Shown here in pieces: positions 16,960-25,290 of a DNA stretch of 64,000 nt. A model generated the notes under the pieces. It worked only from the letters and a program-made list of their open reading frames with translations. It was not told the DNA's origin and ran no database searches. Position numbers and translations under genes: made by a program. This DNA is from Chitinophagaceae bacterium. GTDB lineage: Bacteria > Bacteroidota > Bacteroidia > Chitinophagales > Chitinophagaceae. The stretch spans positions 1 through 64,000 of the forward strand of contig JAMLGU010000010.1 of the NCBI GenBank assembly GCA_023957575.1, given 5' to 3'. Within the stretch, counting starts at the first letter, position 1, and every line of letters begins with the position of its first letter.

Positions 16960-17564
16960 AATTCCTTTTTTGAGGTGCCATTTAAAAAAAATCCGTAAGC
17001 ATCCTCTACTCGTGCGGTTAGCTACCATTATTTGAAAAGTATAAATTTTTATTCAATAAGCATTTCATTCCTGCTTTTCGCCTCCACAGCGGTAATAATC
17101 GGCAAGCGGCGACCATGCGCAGCGTTATCGTGCGAAGCCAAACGGCCTTGATGCCTGAGCGTTAAAAAAATGAATGTAGTGAAGCGTTAAAAAATACCTG
17201 CTGTTTGAGCGCAGAAACGATAACTTTATCAAACGCAGGCACGAAGCGAGTTCAGGCATTTTAGCGTAACGAAATTCATTTTTAGCGAGGGCATCACACC
17301 CTTGAATTTTGTCAAACTTTTTATCAAGAAAAAGTTTGAAAACAAGCATACATTCTTTAATTCATTTTTTTACCCCCAGCCGTGGATATGTGGACAGTAT
17401 AGGGCATACGCTCGCTTTCAGCGAGATACCGCTTACGCGGTACCGAACCAAAATAGGCACCTCATGCAGCCACTGTTAAAAAATCGGAAAACCATTATCG
17501 TAAGAAGCAAAACCGGAATAAGCATTGTTTGAACAAAATTTGCAGCACCTCAAAAAAGAGAATT
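16960..17564. repeat. Hairpin-rich non-coding element bounded by inverted repeats
   Basis: The ends are AATTCCTTTTTTGAGGTGC (16960-16978) and GCACCTCAAAAAAGAGAATT (17545-17564), inverted copies that differ by a single inserted base. Inside are several foldbacks: an imperfect long inverted repeat (about 17150-17210 with 17232-17295, sharing GATGCC, AAAAATGAAT and AAAATxCCTG blocks); a perfect 10-bp hairpin CAAACTTTTT/AAAAAGTTTG (17313-17338); CTCGCT-TTC-AGCGAG (17411-17425); and TACCGC-TTAC-GCGGTA (17427-17442). No convincing ORF is present. It fills the gap between two convergent genes. It could be a MITE-like non-autonomous element, an intergenic repeat family or a structured RNA. I see no clear target-site duplication. 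Confidence 0.5.
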
Positions 17565-17591
17565 AACTCTTTTTCTTAATTATTTCTTCAG

Positions 17592-18794
17592 TTATTTTAT
17601 TTTCAATTTCTTCCTGATATTTTTCGGAATTGCTTTCTTATTCACCATCAAACCGGTGGTTTTGTATTGTACAAAAGCTTTTGTTACATACAAATATCCG
17701 TGATAATCGTTAGTTTTTCCCCAGGAGTTTTTTACCACATAGTATTCTTTGCCGTTCTGATCTTTTGCCAGACCTACAATATGCATACCGTGGTCATCAG
17801 TTGTACGCAAGTTTTCCAAACCTCTCTGACGCAATTCAGGTGTAATTTCAGGCTCAGGTTTGGGGCCACTGAACAATTCCTTCTTTTGGGCATCGGTTAC
17901 ACTTCTGTGGTATTGCTCGGGATTTTGAGGAACAAAAGCCACACCATTGGGCCAGCTGAAATAAGGTTCAGATACATCGGTGCCCCAGGCAACAGTGTAT
18001 CCTTTTTTCAGTGCATTGTCAATGATGTTTGTAAATTCGGTTGCAGGTATGTTCCAGTCCCACTGAAAAGCCCAGTTATCGGGCACCATCATCATTGCTT
18101 TTTGCCAGTAAGGCGTATTGGTTTGAGAAATAAATTCTACATAATCATCCGGATTTAATCCGACTCTTTCTTTTGCAAAAGTCAGGGGTGTATATTCCTT
18201 ACCTTCAAAAAGAAAAGTATGTGGTACAGGTCCCAGATGGGCATCCAAAGTGTCATTAAATCTTTTTTTCCAGCCGAGATCCACCACTCCCGATGGGCTT
18301 TTTAAAAGGCTGTCGAGCATTCCTTTAAGTGAACGCTGCATTTTAAAAAAATTATTTCTTACAGCGCCATTAATCAAACCGGTATAATTGGCTTCGGGCA
18401 AGATACCATATTTGGCATACATATTAATTACATCATGCGGTTCGCCGCCATCGCCATAACTTACAGCGCCACTCATCCTGATATAATTATCAGCTTTATC
18501 CACGTAAGACCATCTGGCAGTATAAATTTTTGATAACTGCACCGGTTTTTTACCGGCCTTAATCATCTCCGATTCTAAAAATGAATTGGAAGAATAGCTC
18601 CAGCAGGTACCGGAGGAACCTTGATCTTCTATGGGAGTAGATTCAAGATCAATAATTCGGGTAAAGGTAAAACCGGCTTTTCCCTCGGTTTTGTTTCCGC
18701 TGATTTTTTTTATCAAATCATCTTGTGCGTACAATGTAGCGTTAAAAGCAAACGTCAGACAGATTGCTGAAAAGAATAAAAACTTTTTTACCAT
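17592..18794 (-). CDS. C1-family cysteine peptidase, bleomycin hydrolase/PepC-like
   Basis: A 400-residue protein with a signal peptide (about 1-24, ...NATLYAQ), so probably periplasmic or exported, unlike cytosolic PepC. The active-site stretch PIEDQGSSGTCWSYSS places the catalytic Cys at residue 64, with the oxyanion Gln just before it. The catalytic His is in DDHGMHIVG (about residue 345) and the Asn in VVKNSWG (about 363). Spacing and the long insert between Cys and His fit the aminopeptidase C/bleomycin hydrolase branch. The C-terminus ends in a Lys-rich tail. Neighbours give no functional hint. Confidence 0.9.
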   Translation of the reverse strand: MVKKFLFFSAICLTFAFNATLYAQDDLIKKISGNKTEGKAGFTFTRIIDLESTPIEDQGSSGTCWSYSSNSFLESEMIKAGKKPVQLSKIYTARWSYVDKADNYIRMSGAVSYGDGGEPHDVINMYAKYGILPEANYTGLINGAVRNNFFKMQRSLKGMLDSLLKSPSGVVDLGWKKRFNDTLDAHLGPVPHTFLFEGKEYTPLTFAKERVGLNPDDYVEFISQTNTPYWQKAMMMVPDNWAFQWDWNIPATEFTNIIDNALKKGYTVAWGTDVSEPYFSWPNGVAFVPQNPEQYHRSVTDAQKKELFSGPKPEPEITPELRQRGLENLRTTDDHGMHIVGLAKDQNGKEYYVVKNSWGKTNDYHGYLYVTKAFVQYKTTGLMVNKKAIPKNIRKKLKIK

Positions 18795-18924
18795 TTTTTA
18801 TTTGAATTTGGTTAATCTACGCAAAGTTGCAACTCTTATATCACTCAAAAAAGTAATTATATATTAACTTGTCATTTATTTGATAAACGGTTAAACCGGA
18901 GAAAAAAATTTTACAATTTTTAAT

Positions 18925-18963
18925 TAAGATAAAAACATCCTAATTAAAATCTTGTTATCTTTG
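18925..18963 (+). promoter_or_regulatory. Rrf2 gene promoter with overlapping operator-like dyad
   Basis: TATCTTTG (18956-18963) is the -7 element. Upstream, TAAGATAAAAACATCCTA (18925-18942) is an imperfect dyad of form TARGAT-N6-ATCYTA that would cover the -33 region. The same dyad occurs before the downstream oxidase gene (19436-19453), which suggests autoregulation plus control of the oxidase. Confidence 0.5.
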
Positions 18964-18982
18964 TGGTTTCAATTGATTGTTT

Positions 18983-19417
18983 ATGCTTTCAAAAACGTGT
19001 GAATATGCTCTCAGGGCTATGATTTATGTAGCGCAGCAATCGCGAAAAGGGAAAGTAGTAAACATTAAAGAGATTTCGGAAAATATAGATTCCCCAGAAC
19101 TTTTTATCGGAAAAATCCTACAAGGTTTAAGTAAGCAAGGTTTTTTGAAATCATCCAAAGGGCGCTATGGCGGCTTTTTTATTTCCGAAAAAGATGCTGA
19201 AACTTCTTTAGCAGATATCATCATTGCAATTGATGGCGATAAAATGTTCAAGGGCTGCGGAGTGGGTTTGGCTTATTGTTCAGACATAAACCCCTGCCCC
19301 ATACATAATGAATATAAAACAGCTCGGAGCTTGATGTATAATATCTATAAAAAGACGACTTTAATCCAGTTTACGGAAAAAAAACAGGAAACAAAATTTT
19401 TCTTAAAACGTGAATAA
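18983..19417 (+). CDS. Rrf2-family transcriptional regulator with cluster-type cysteines
   Basis: About 144 residues. The start at 18983 (MLSKTCEYALRAM) is the family's canonical beginning; an in-frame TTG 6 bp earlier is less likely. The winged-helix DNA-binding region spans about residues 1-65, with KGRYGGF as the wing. Three cysteines in GCGVGLAYCSDINPCP (spacing C-x6-C-x5-C, about residues 92-105) are positioned like the iron-sulphur ligands of IscR and NsrR. It therefore probably senses nitric oxide, oxygen or iron-sulphur status. It lies 62 bp before the cbb3-like oxidase genes, the most likely target. Confidence 0.9.
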   Translation: MLSKTCEYALRAMIYVAQQSRKGKVVNIKEISENIDSPELFIGKILQGLSKQGFLKSSKGRYGGFFISEKDAETSLADIIIAIDGDKMFKGCGVGLAYCSDINPCPIHNEYKTARSLMYNIYKKTTLIQFTEKKQETKFFLKRE

Positions 19418-19435
19418 TGTTTTTTTATTTTTAAA

Positions 19436-19453
19436 TAGGATAATAATATCTTA
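19436..19453 (+). promoter_or_regulatory. Operator-like dyad before the oxidase operon
   Basis: TAGGATAATAATATCTTA has the form TARGAT-N6-ATCYTA, the mirror of the dyad upstream of the Rrf2 gene (18925-18942). It sits in the 62-bp gap before the oxidase start codon. Confidence 0.45.
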
Positions 19454-19479
19454 ATATCTCAATTAAATTATATAAGTAA

Positions 19480-21507
19480 ATGGAAATATTTTTTGACGGA
19501 CTAATTGTATTTTCTCTGGCAGTCATCATCTTTTTGGCTATTTGGATTAATAAAAGGGTAAAAGGCATACTAAAGGATATGCAAAACAGTAAAAAAGATT
19601 TTGACAAAGAAGCATATAAAAACCAAATAAGTAATATGAGCAGGCAACAATTAAGCAGTTTATTGGATGTATTAAAAAACAGAAAACTCAGTGTACTAAA
19701 GATTGTCATTCTCTCTACGTTGTTTTCGGGTATTTCCAATTATGCATCAGCACAAAATAGCGGATCCGGAGCGCTACTTTCCGAAACAGGTATTATCATC
19801 ACTATAGCGCTGCTACTTATTCCGATTATATTGGTAATGGCGCTTTTTGCAATAAGAATGAGGAAACTTACTCGAAACTATGCGGCAAAAAATGATTTGA
19901 CGAGAGCTAAAAAATTTGCAGAATATTTAAAAAATCAACCTGAAGAAGAAATTGAAAGAGATATTACCGGCAGACAACAATCATTGGATTATTCATTAAC
20001 CCACAAAGAGTTGAGTGGTAACCTCCCTGCTCAGGACACAAAAGGAATTTTAAATGTAAAGCCCGATATGGGGCTGCCATTTGTTGCCATAAAGAAAAAA
20101 GCAATAACCCGAAAACCGGTTGATCCTCAGTTAAGCAAATTGGTATTGTGGTATCTTATATGCGCTACATTCTGGTTGCTTTTTGGTACTACTATCGGAG
20201 AATATGTAGGTATCAAATTTGTAGCACCTGATGCAGACCATTTAAGTTGGTTGAGTTTTGGCCGCCTGAGGCCGGTACATACTAACTCAGTTTTTTGGGG
20301 ATGGGCATCATTGGGTATGCTCGGATTGGGATATTATGTGGTGCCTCGTGTTGGCAACAGACCATTGTATAGCTACAAACTGGGCTGGTATTCGCTTTAC
20401 CTCATAAATGCCACAGTACTTCTTGGTTCACTGGCATTAATGGATGGCATAAATAATGGCGGTGGCGAATATCGCGAATACATCTGGCCTATTATGTTGC
20501 TTTTTGGTATTGGCCTGGTATTAACACTGATAAATTTTTTAAAAACAATTGCACGAAGAGCTACAAAAGAAATTTATATCTCAAATTGGTATATCGTTTC
20601 GGCAATAATGTTCTGTCTGGTGATAGCAACCGTTGCTTATGTACCAAGTTGGCAAAACGGATTAGGAGAAACTATTGTACAGGGTTACTATATGCACCAG
20701 GGAGTAGGTATGTGGTTCATGCTGTTTACACTCGGGCTGGTTTATTATTATCTGCCGCAGCAACTCAATAAACCTATTTATAGTTACAGTTTGGGTATAT
20801 TGGCTTTCTGGACACAGATTTTATTTTATACCCTGATAGGAACCCACCACTTTGTTTTTAGTTCCATACCCTGGTGGTTGCAGACAGTAGCTATTTTTGG
20901 CAGTGTGGGTATGGTAATTCCTGTAATTGCCGGTACTACCAACTTTTTAATGACATTTAAGAATGGCTGGTATCAACTGGCAGACAGTTACACCCTGCCC
21001 TTCTTTTTGGTAGGAACCATTTTTTATTTCACCGGTTCAATGCAGGGTACTGCCGAAGCTTTCAGAAGTACCAATCTCATCTGGCACTTTACTGATTTTA
21101 CTACAGCCCACTCTCACCTCACCATGTATGGAATTATAAGTTTCTACATCTGGGCATGTGTTTATACCATTGTACCCCGTATGACCAATAATGAAGCGCC
21201 ACAGGTAACAGTGGGCGCTCACTTCTGGTTGGCATTAATCGGATTGCTGTTTTATACTGTACCACTGATGTATGGCGCCACTATGAAAGGTAAAATGTGG
21301 ATGGAAGGGAAACCGTTTATTGACAGTGTGGTGCTCATGGCTCCCTATTGGTTGTGGCGTGCAATTGGTGGTACACTGATGTGGATTTCGCATCTCTTCT
21401 TTGCTTACAACCTTTATAAGATGATGCCTTCTACAGCAAAAGTAGATGTTGGCGAAAAGGCAATAGAAATATTACAATCAGAATTGAATGTAGCACAATC
21501 AAAATAA
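19480..21507 (+). CDS. ccoN: cbb3-type cytochrome c oxidase subunit I, N-terminally extended
   Basis: A 675-residue haem-copper oxidase subunit, about 200 residues longer than usual CcoN. The catalytic part starts near residue 212. Visible ligands are His267 (GRLRPVHTN, low-spin haem), His406 (YYMHQGVG, copper), His456/His457 (GTHH, copper) and the TTAHSHL pair His544/His546 (haems). Tyr450 lies six residues before the first His of the GTHH pair, where cbb3 oxidases keep the His-crosslinked Tyr; NO reductases lack it and carry Glu residues that I do not see here. So an oxygen reductase is more likely than a NorB. The extension has three extra membrane spans (about 5-24, 72-92 and 104-126), the second looking like an internal signal peptide. 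Confidence 0.82.
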   Translation: MEIFFDGLIVFSLAVIIFLAIWINKRVKGILKDMQNSKKDFDKEAYKNQISNMSRQQLSSLLDVLKNRKLSVLKIVILSTLFSGISNYASAQNSGSGALLSETGIIITIALLLIPIILVMALFAIRMRKLTRNYAAKNDLTRAKKFAEYLKNQPEEEIERDITGRQQSLDYSLTHKELSGNLPAQDTKGILNVKPDMGLPFVAIKKKAITRKPVDPQLSKLVLWYLICATFWLLFGTTIGEYVGIKFVAPDADHLSWLSFGRLRPVHTNSVFWGWASLGMLGLGYYVVPRVGNRPLYSYKLGWYSLYLINATVLLGSLALMDGINNGGGEYREYIWPIMLLFGIGLVLTLINFLKTIARRATKEIYISNWYIVSAIMFCLVIATVAYVPSWQNGLGETIVQGYYMHQGVGMWFMLFTLGLVYYYLPQQLNKPIYSYSLGILAFWTQILFYTLIGTHHFVFSSIPWWLQTVAIFGSVGMVIPVIAGTTNFLMTFKNGWYQLADSYTLPFFLVGTIFYFTGSMQGTAEAFRSTNLIWHFTDFTTAHSHLTMYGIISFYIWACVYTIVPRMTNNEAPQVTVGAHFWLALIGLLFYTVPLMYGATMKGKMWMEGKPFIDSVVLMAPYWLWRAIGGTLMWISHLFFAYNLYKMMPSTAKVDVGEKAIEILQSELNVAQSK

Positions 21508-21545
21508 TTTATTAACTAATCGTAATCAGAATAAAATTTAAGTGA

Positions 21546-22559
21546 ATGGAATGGTTTGATGATCATAAGAAATTGTTTCTCGCAGCCCTGCTCCTCTTTG
21601 TCGGGCTTACAGTACTGGTAGCAATTATTCCTGCATTGAAGAATGAAAGAATTAATCAGGCCCTGCCGGGCGCTGAACCGTTGAGTCAGGATGCTATAGC
21701 AGGAAAATATATTTATATCGCCAACGGATGTGTGGGCTGCCACACCCAACAGGTAAGAAATGTGGATATGGACAAAATGTGGGGGCAAAGGCCGAGCATG
21801 GCTGCTGACTATGCACTCATCAGAAGAACAGATTTCTGGCGCAATACTGCTACTTTGATGGGCACAGAGCGTACCGGCCCTGACCTGACAAATGTAGGAA
21901 CCAGACAAGGTAATAAAGAGTGGAACCTCACCCACCTGTTTAATCCCAGAATTTTAGTGAAGGAATCTGTGATGCCGGCCTACCCCTGGCTTTTTGAAAT
22001 AAAAAAAGAACCGGCCCAAGGCGATGTAGTGGTAAATGTACCCGCAGAATATTTAAAGGGTATTGATGGAAAAGTAGTAGCAACGAAGGAAGCATTACAA
22101 TTAGTGGCTTATCTGCAATCCTTAAAACAGGCGAAACTTCCGGATCAAATCATCGCTCCTGAATTTCTTTATAAAAAAGCAAAAACAGAAGCTACAGCCG
22201 GTAGTGATGGCGCTGCTACTGAAATTGATGGAGCCGAGTTATATGGTATTCATTGTCAGGCCTGTCATCAGGCAAATGGAGAAGGATTACCGGGCGCTTT
22301 TCCTCCTCTGAAGGGCAGCAAAGTTGTGCTGGATGATAATATTGATTTATATGTGGACATTATCATGAATGGTTACACTGCCCGTGAAAGCGAAGGATAC
22401 GGCCCAATGCTGGCGGTAGGCACCAATGCCAATCTTTCTCCCGAAGAAGTAGCTGCCATCATGAATCATGAAAGAACCAGCTGGGGCAACAATGCAAAAA
22501 AAGTAACTCCGGATGATGTTAAAAAAGTACTGGAAGCTATCAAATCTGAAAAGAAATAA
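21546..22559 (+). CDS. ccoO: cbb3-type oxidase subunit II (CcoO-like) with fused C-terminal cytochrome c
   Basis: A 337-residue protein with one N-terminal membrane anchor (about 9-30). The first haem site CVGCH (62-66), followed by TQQVRNVD and GTERTGPDLTNVG, is typical of CcoO/FixO. A second haem site CQACH (237-241) begins a class I cytochrome c domain, with GPM near 281 as its likely Met ligand. The second domain replaces the separate CcoP cytochrome, so electron entry is built into one subunit. It starts 38 bp after ccoN and ends 2 bp before the next small gene, so these are one operon. Confidence 0.88.
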   Translation: MEWFDDHKKLFLAALLLFVGLTVLVAIIPALKNERINQALPGAEPLSQDAIAGKYIYIANGCVGCHTQQVRNVDMDKMWGQRPSMAADYALIRRTDFWRNTATLMGTERTGPDLTNVGTRQGNKEWNLTHLFNPRILVKESVMPAYPWLFEIKKEPAQGDVVVNVPAEYLKGIDGKVVATKEALQLVAYLQSLKQAKLPDQIIAPEFLYKKAKTEATAGSDGAATEIDGAELYGIHCQACHQANGEGLPGAFPPLKGSKVVLDDNIDLYVDIIMNGYTARESEGYGPMLAVGTNANLSPEEVAAIMNHERTSWGNNAKKVTPDDVKKVLEAIKSEKK

Positions 22560-22561
22560 TC

Positions 22562-22825
22562 ATGAAAAAATTACTTTTCATAATCATAGCATTTTTTAGC
22601 TTTCTTTCAGGTTTTGCCTGTTCGGTTTGTGAAAAACAACAACCCCGGCTACTGAAAGGAATCACACACGGCACCGGTCCACAGAGCGAGTGGGATTTAC
22701 TGATTATTTCGGGAACCGCTGCAATCGTGGTTTTTACACTTTTCTTTTCGATAAAAATGCTGGTAAAGCCCGGCGAAAGATCATCAACTCATATTAAAAG
22801 AACGATTTTAAAAAACGAATTATAA
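22562..22825 (+). CDS. Small membrane protein of the oxidase operon
   Basis: An 87-residue protein with a signal-like segment (1-19) ending at Cys residues (ACSVC, about 20-23) and one further membrane span (about 47-66). The short outer loop contains KQQPRLLKGITHGTGP. It is 2 bp after ccoO and shares one base with the next start (TAATG), so it is co-translated. I do not recognise it as CcoQ, CcoS or CcoP. An assembly or structural role in the oxidase, perhaps through the CxxC pair, is inference from position. Confidence 0.7.
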   Translation: MKKLLFIIIAFFSFLSGFACSVCEKQQPRLLKGITHGTGPQSEWDLLIISGTAAIVVFTLFFSIKMLVKPGERSSTHIKRTILKNEL

Positions 22826-23232
22826 TGGATGCAAGTGAAATCATAATATTTTTAGATGATGAAAAGGCGCCGATAGCCCATTTGAAAGCGCCGGTGCATT
22901 TTGAACTGGATACCAATAAGCTGGTTGACGGTCAACATACGCTACGGGTGGTGAGTAAAGATTCCACCGGAAAAGAAGGAATCAGAGTTATACCTTTTGA
23001 AGTGAGAAATGGTCCTGCCATAAGCGTAGAGGGTATCAAAGAAAATGCAATTGTCAATGGCGTTTTGCCTTTGATGATCAACGCTTACAGCAAAGGCGAT
23101 ACCGAAAAATTTTATATCGCAGGAAGCGAAACTCCCAAAAGCATCCCTACCTGGGTTTGGATTTTGATAATTCTGTTTATTGGATGGGGAATTTACTACC
23201 TTATCAGCTATTACAATATTAATCCTGCATAA
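22825..23232 (+). CDS. C-terminally anchored oxidase-operon protein
   Basis: A 135-residue protein with no signal peptide. The first 105 residues are beta-rich, with HTLRVVSKDSTGKEG resembling an immunoglobulin-like or cadherin-like fold that describes a substance added to a chain. One membrane span lies at about 112-129, near the C-terminus. The start codon overlaps the previous stop. Such proteins accompany this oxidase type in Bacteroidota in my memory, but I cannot name the family. Possibly an accessory subunit exposing a domain to the periplasm. Confidence 0.6.
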   Translation: MDASEIIIFLDDEKAPIAHLKAPVHFELDTNKLVDGQHTLRVVSKDSTGKEGIRVIPFEVRNGPAISVEGIKENAIVNGVLPLMINAYSKGDTEKFYIAGSETPKSIPTWVWILIILFIGWGIYYLISYYNINPA

Positions 23233-23291
23233 CAGTAATAACATGAAAAATATTATTGCACAAATCTGACAATTTTGTAAGATATATTTTA

Positions 23292-23314
23292 AACAGAGAT
23301 ATTGATTCTCTGTT
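23292..23314 (+). terminator. Hairpin after the oxidase operon
   Basis: AACAGAGA (23292-23299) pairs perfectly with TCTCTGTT (23307-23314) around a 7-nt loop. The following sequence is AT-rich but lacks a T run, so it could be a weak terminator or an operator for the next transcript. Confidence 0.4.
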
Positions 23315-23420
23315 ATATAATATAAAGGTTCTCAACTAATTAACAGACCTTAAATATTAAATCTGAAAAGATTTTGAAGTCTATATTTCTTTTATTTTTT
23401 GTTCTTTAAACTTTTTGATT

Positions 23421-23765
23421 ATGGCAACCATTCAGTTAAAGCGAATTTATGAACCTATTGCTCCGGCAGACGGATACAGAGTTCTGGTGGACAGGCTTTG
23501 GCCTCGCGGACTGAAAAAAGAAAATGCTCATATTGATGAATGGTTGAAAGACATTGCACCTTCTGATGAATTGCGCCATTGGTTCAACCATGAACCAGAA
23601 AAGTGGAATGAATTTAAAAAAAGATACAGCGCCGAACTAAAGGAAAATGATTCGGTGGCAAAAATGAAAACCATTTTAAAAGACCATCCATTAGTTACCT
23701 TCCTGTACGGAGCAAAAGATGAAGCACACAACCAAGCTGTAGCATTAAAAGAATTTTTTAAATAA
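23421..23765 (+). CDS. DUF488-family protein
   Basis: About 114 residues. The start is set at MATIQLKRIYEP (23421); the frame opens two codons earlier only through a TTG. The family signatures RVLVDRLWPRGLKK (about 20-33) and WFNHEPEKWNEFKKRY (about 55-70) are clear. DUF488 proteins are small cytosolic proteins of unknown reaction. The stop codon is one base before the ATG of the NADH dehydrogenase gene, so the two are co-transcribed. Confidence 0.9.
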   Translation: MATIQLKRIYEPIAPADGYRVLVDRLWPRGLKKENAHIDEWLKDIAPSDELRHWFNHEPEKWNEFKKRYSAELKENDSVAKMKTILKDHPLVTFLYGAKDEAHNQAVALKEFFK

Positions 23766-23766
23766 A

Positions 23767-25089
23767 ATGGAAACAAAACAAAAAATAATCATTGTAGGCG
23801 GAGGCTTTGCGGGTCTTCAGTTTGCAAGACATCTTGACCCAAAGTATTTTGAAGCAATTTTAATAGACCAGGTAAATCACCATCAGTTTCAGCCTCTGTT
23901 TTATCAGGTGGCATCTGCAAGAATCGAACCTTCAAGCATTTCTTTCCCTTTCAGAAAAATTTTTCAGCACAAAGACCATGTGCAAATAAGACTGGCAAAG
24001 GTTCAGGAAGTAGATGCTGAAAAAAAGATTGTAAAAACTACCATTGGCGATTTTAACTATGACATTCTGGTTCTCGCAACCGGTTGTGTTACCAATTACT
24101 TTGGTTTGAAACTTCCGGAAAGTGGTGTTTACAGTCTGAAAACCACCTATGAAGCCATTCAAATTCGGAATAATATTATCAGAAATTTTGAAAATATTGT
24201 TGCCAAAGGGGCCGACGCTCCGGAAGAACTATTTAACATCGTGATCGTGGGTGCAGGCCCTACCGGTGTGGAAATGGCCGGTGCTTTTGCCGAAATGAAA
24301 AAAAATATTCTGCCAAAAGATTATCCGAGAATTAATTATTCAAAAGTAAGAATCATATTGGTGGAAGGTAGTAAGACTACGCTTACGGCAATGAGCACGA
24401 CCGCACAGAAGGCTTCATTGAAATTTTTAAGACAATTGGGCGTTGAAGTCAGATTAGGAATTTTTGTAAAAGAATTTGAAAACAATATTGTAACCCTCAG
24501 TGATGGGGAACAACTGAAAACAAAAAACCTGATTTGGACAGGTGGCATTAAAGGTAATCTGATTGGAGGATTGGAAAAAGGTACCATTGAAAGAAACAAC
24601 CGGATTGTCGTAGATAGATTTAATAAAATTGAAGGCTATGATGACATTTATGCCATCGGTGATATCGCTCTTATGAAAACACTAAAATACCCTAACGGAC
24701 ATCCTCAGGTGGCCAATGTGGCTATTAACCAGGGAAAGATGCTGGCTAAAAATCTAAAAAGAGTCCAAACCGGGAAAACACAGGAAGAATATGAATATGA
24801 AGACCGCGGTTCAATGGCAACCGTAGGTAAGTTTAAAGCAGTTGTAGATCTTCCTTATCTTAAATTTAAAGGATTAGTTGCCTGGTTTGCCTGGATGTTT
24901 TTGCATCTGATGCTCATCCTGAGTGTAAGAAACAGGCTAATTATCTTTATAAATTGGGTTTGGAGCTTTTTCACTAATGATACTTCTCTGCGTCTGATTT
25001 TATCAGAGGAAAAGAAAAATGATTCGTCTGTTCCAGGGAAAATTGAATCTACAATAAACAAACCTAAATTACATCTTATTCATTCCTAA
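23767..25089 (+). CDS. ndh: Type II NADH:quinone oxidoreductase (NDH-2)
   Basis: A 440-residue flavoprotein with the FAD-binding GGGFAG (11-16), a quinone-site-type stretch HHQFQPLFYQVASA (about 38-51), the NADH-binding Rossmann motif VGAGPTGVEMAG (about 161-172) and the second FAD motif YAIGDIAL (about 295-302). The C-terminal hydrophobic helices (about 370-405) give membrane attachment. It passes electrons from NADH to quinone without pumping protons. Sitting one base after DUF488 and downstream of the oxidase operon, it could feed that oxidase when fast, uncoupled turnover is useful. Confidence 0.93.
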   Translation: METKQKIIIVGGGFAGLQFARHLDPKYFEAILIDQVNHHQFQPLFYQVASARIEPSSISFPFRKIFQHKDHVQIRLAKVQEVDAEKKIVKTTIGDFNYDILVLATGCVTNYFGLKLPESGVYSLKTTYEAIQIRNNIIRNFENIVAKGADAPEELFNIVIVGAGPTGVEMAGAFAEMKKNILPKDYPRINYSKVRIILVEGSKTTLTAMSTTAQKASLKFLRQLGVEVRLGIFVKEFENNIVTLSDGEQLKTKNLIWTGGIKGNLIGGLEKGTIERNNRIVVDRFNKIEGYDDIYAIGDIALMKTLKYPNGHPQVANVAINQGKMLAKNLKRVQTGKTQEEYEYEDRGSMATVGKFKAVVDLPYLKFKGLVAWFAWMFLHLMLILSVRNRLIIFINWVWSFFTNDTSLRLILSEEKKNDSSVPGKIESTINKPKLHLIHS

Positions 25090-25290
25090 TTAAATATATA
25101 GTTAAATTTTAATTAATATTTAGATAATAATTGCTATTTATACAATCAGTTTTAGCCTTTCTCCAAAATAGATTTTTAGACAAATACAATCATAAGTTGG
25201 CGAGAAAATTGGTATATTTCAATTTTATTAAAACTTTATACCTCAAAATGTCTTAGAAAGAATAACTTTGCGCCGCAGAATTAGTTATAA

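Noticed and set aside
17125..17349. Minus-strand ORF of 74 codons inside the hairpin-rich element
   Set aside because: It runs through imperfect inverted repeats, has no family resemblance and no neighbouring start signal; more likely an artefact of the repeat.
19480..21507. Nitric oxide reductase (NorB) identity for the haem-copper subunit
   Set aside because: The Tyr six residues before the GTHH pair is present and the Glu residues typical of NorB are not evident, so a cbb3-type oxidase is preferred.
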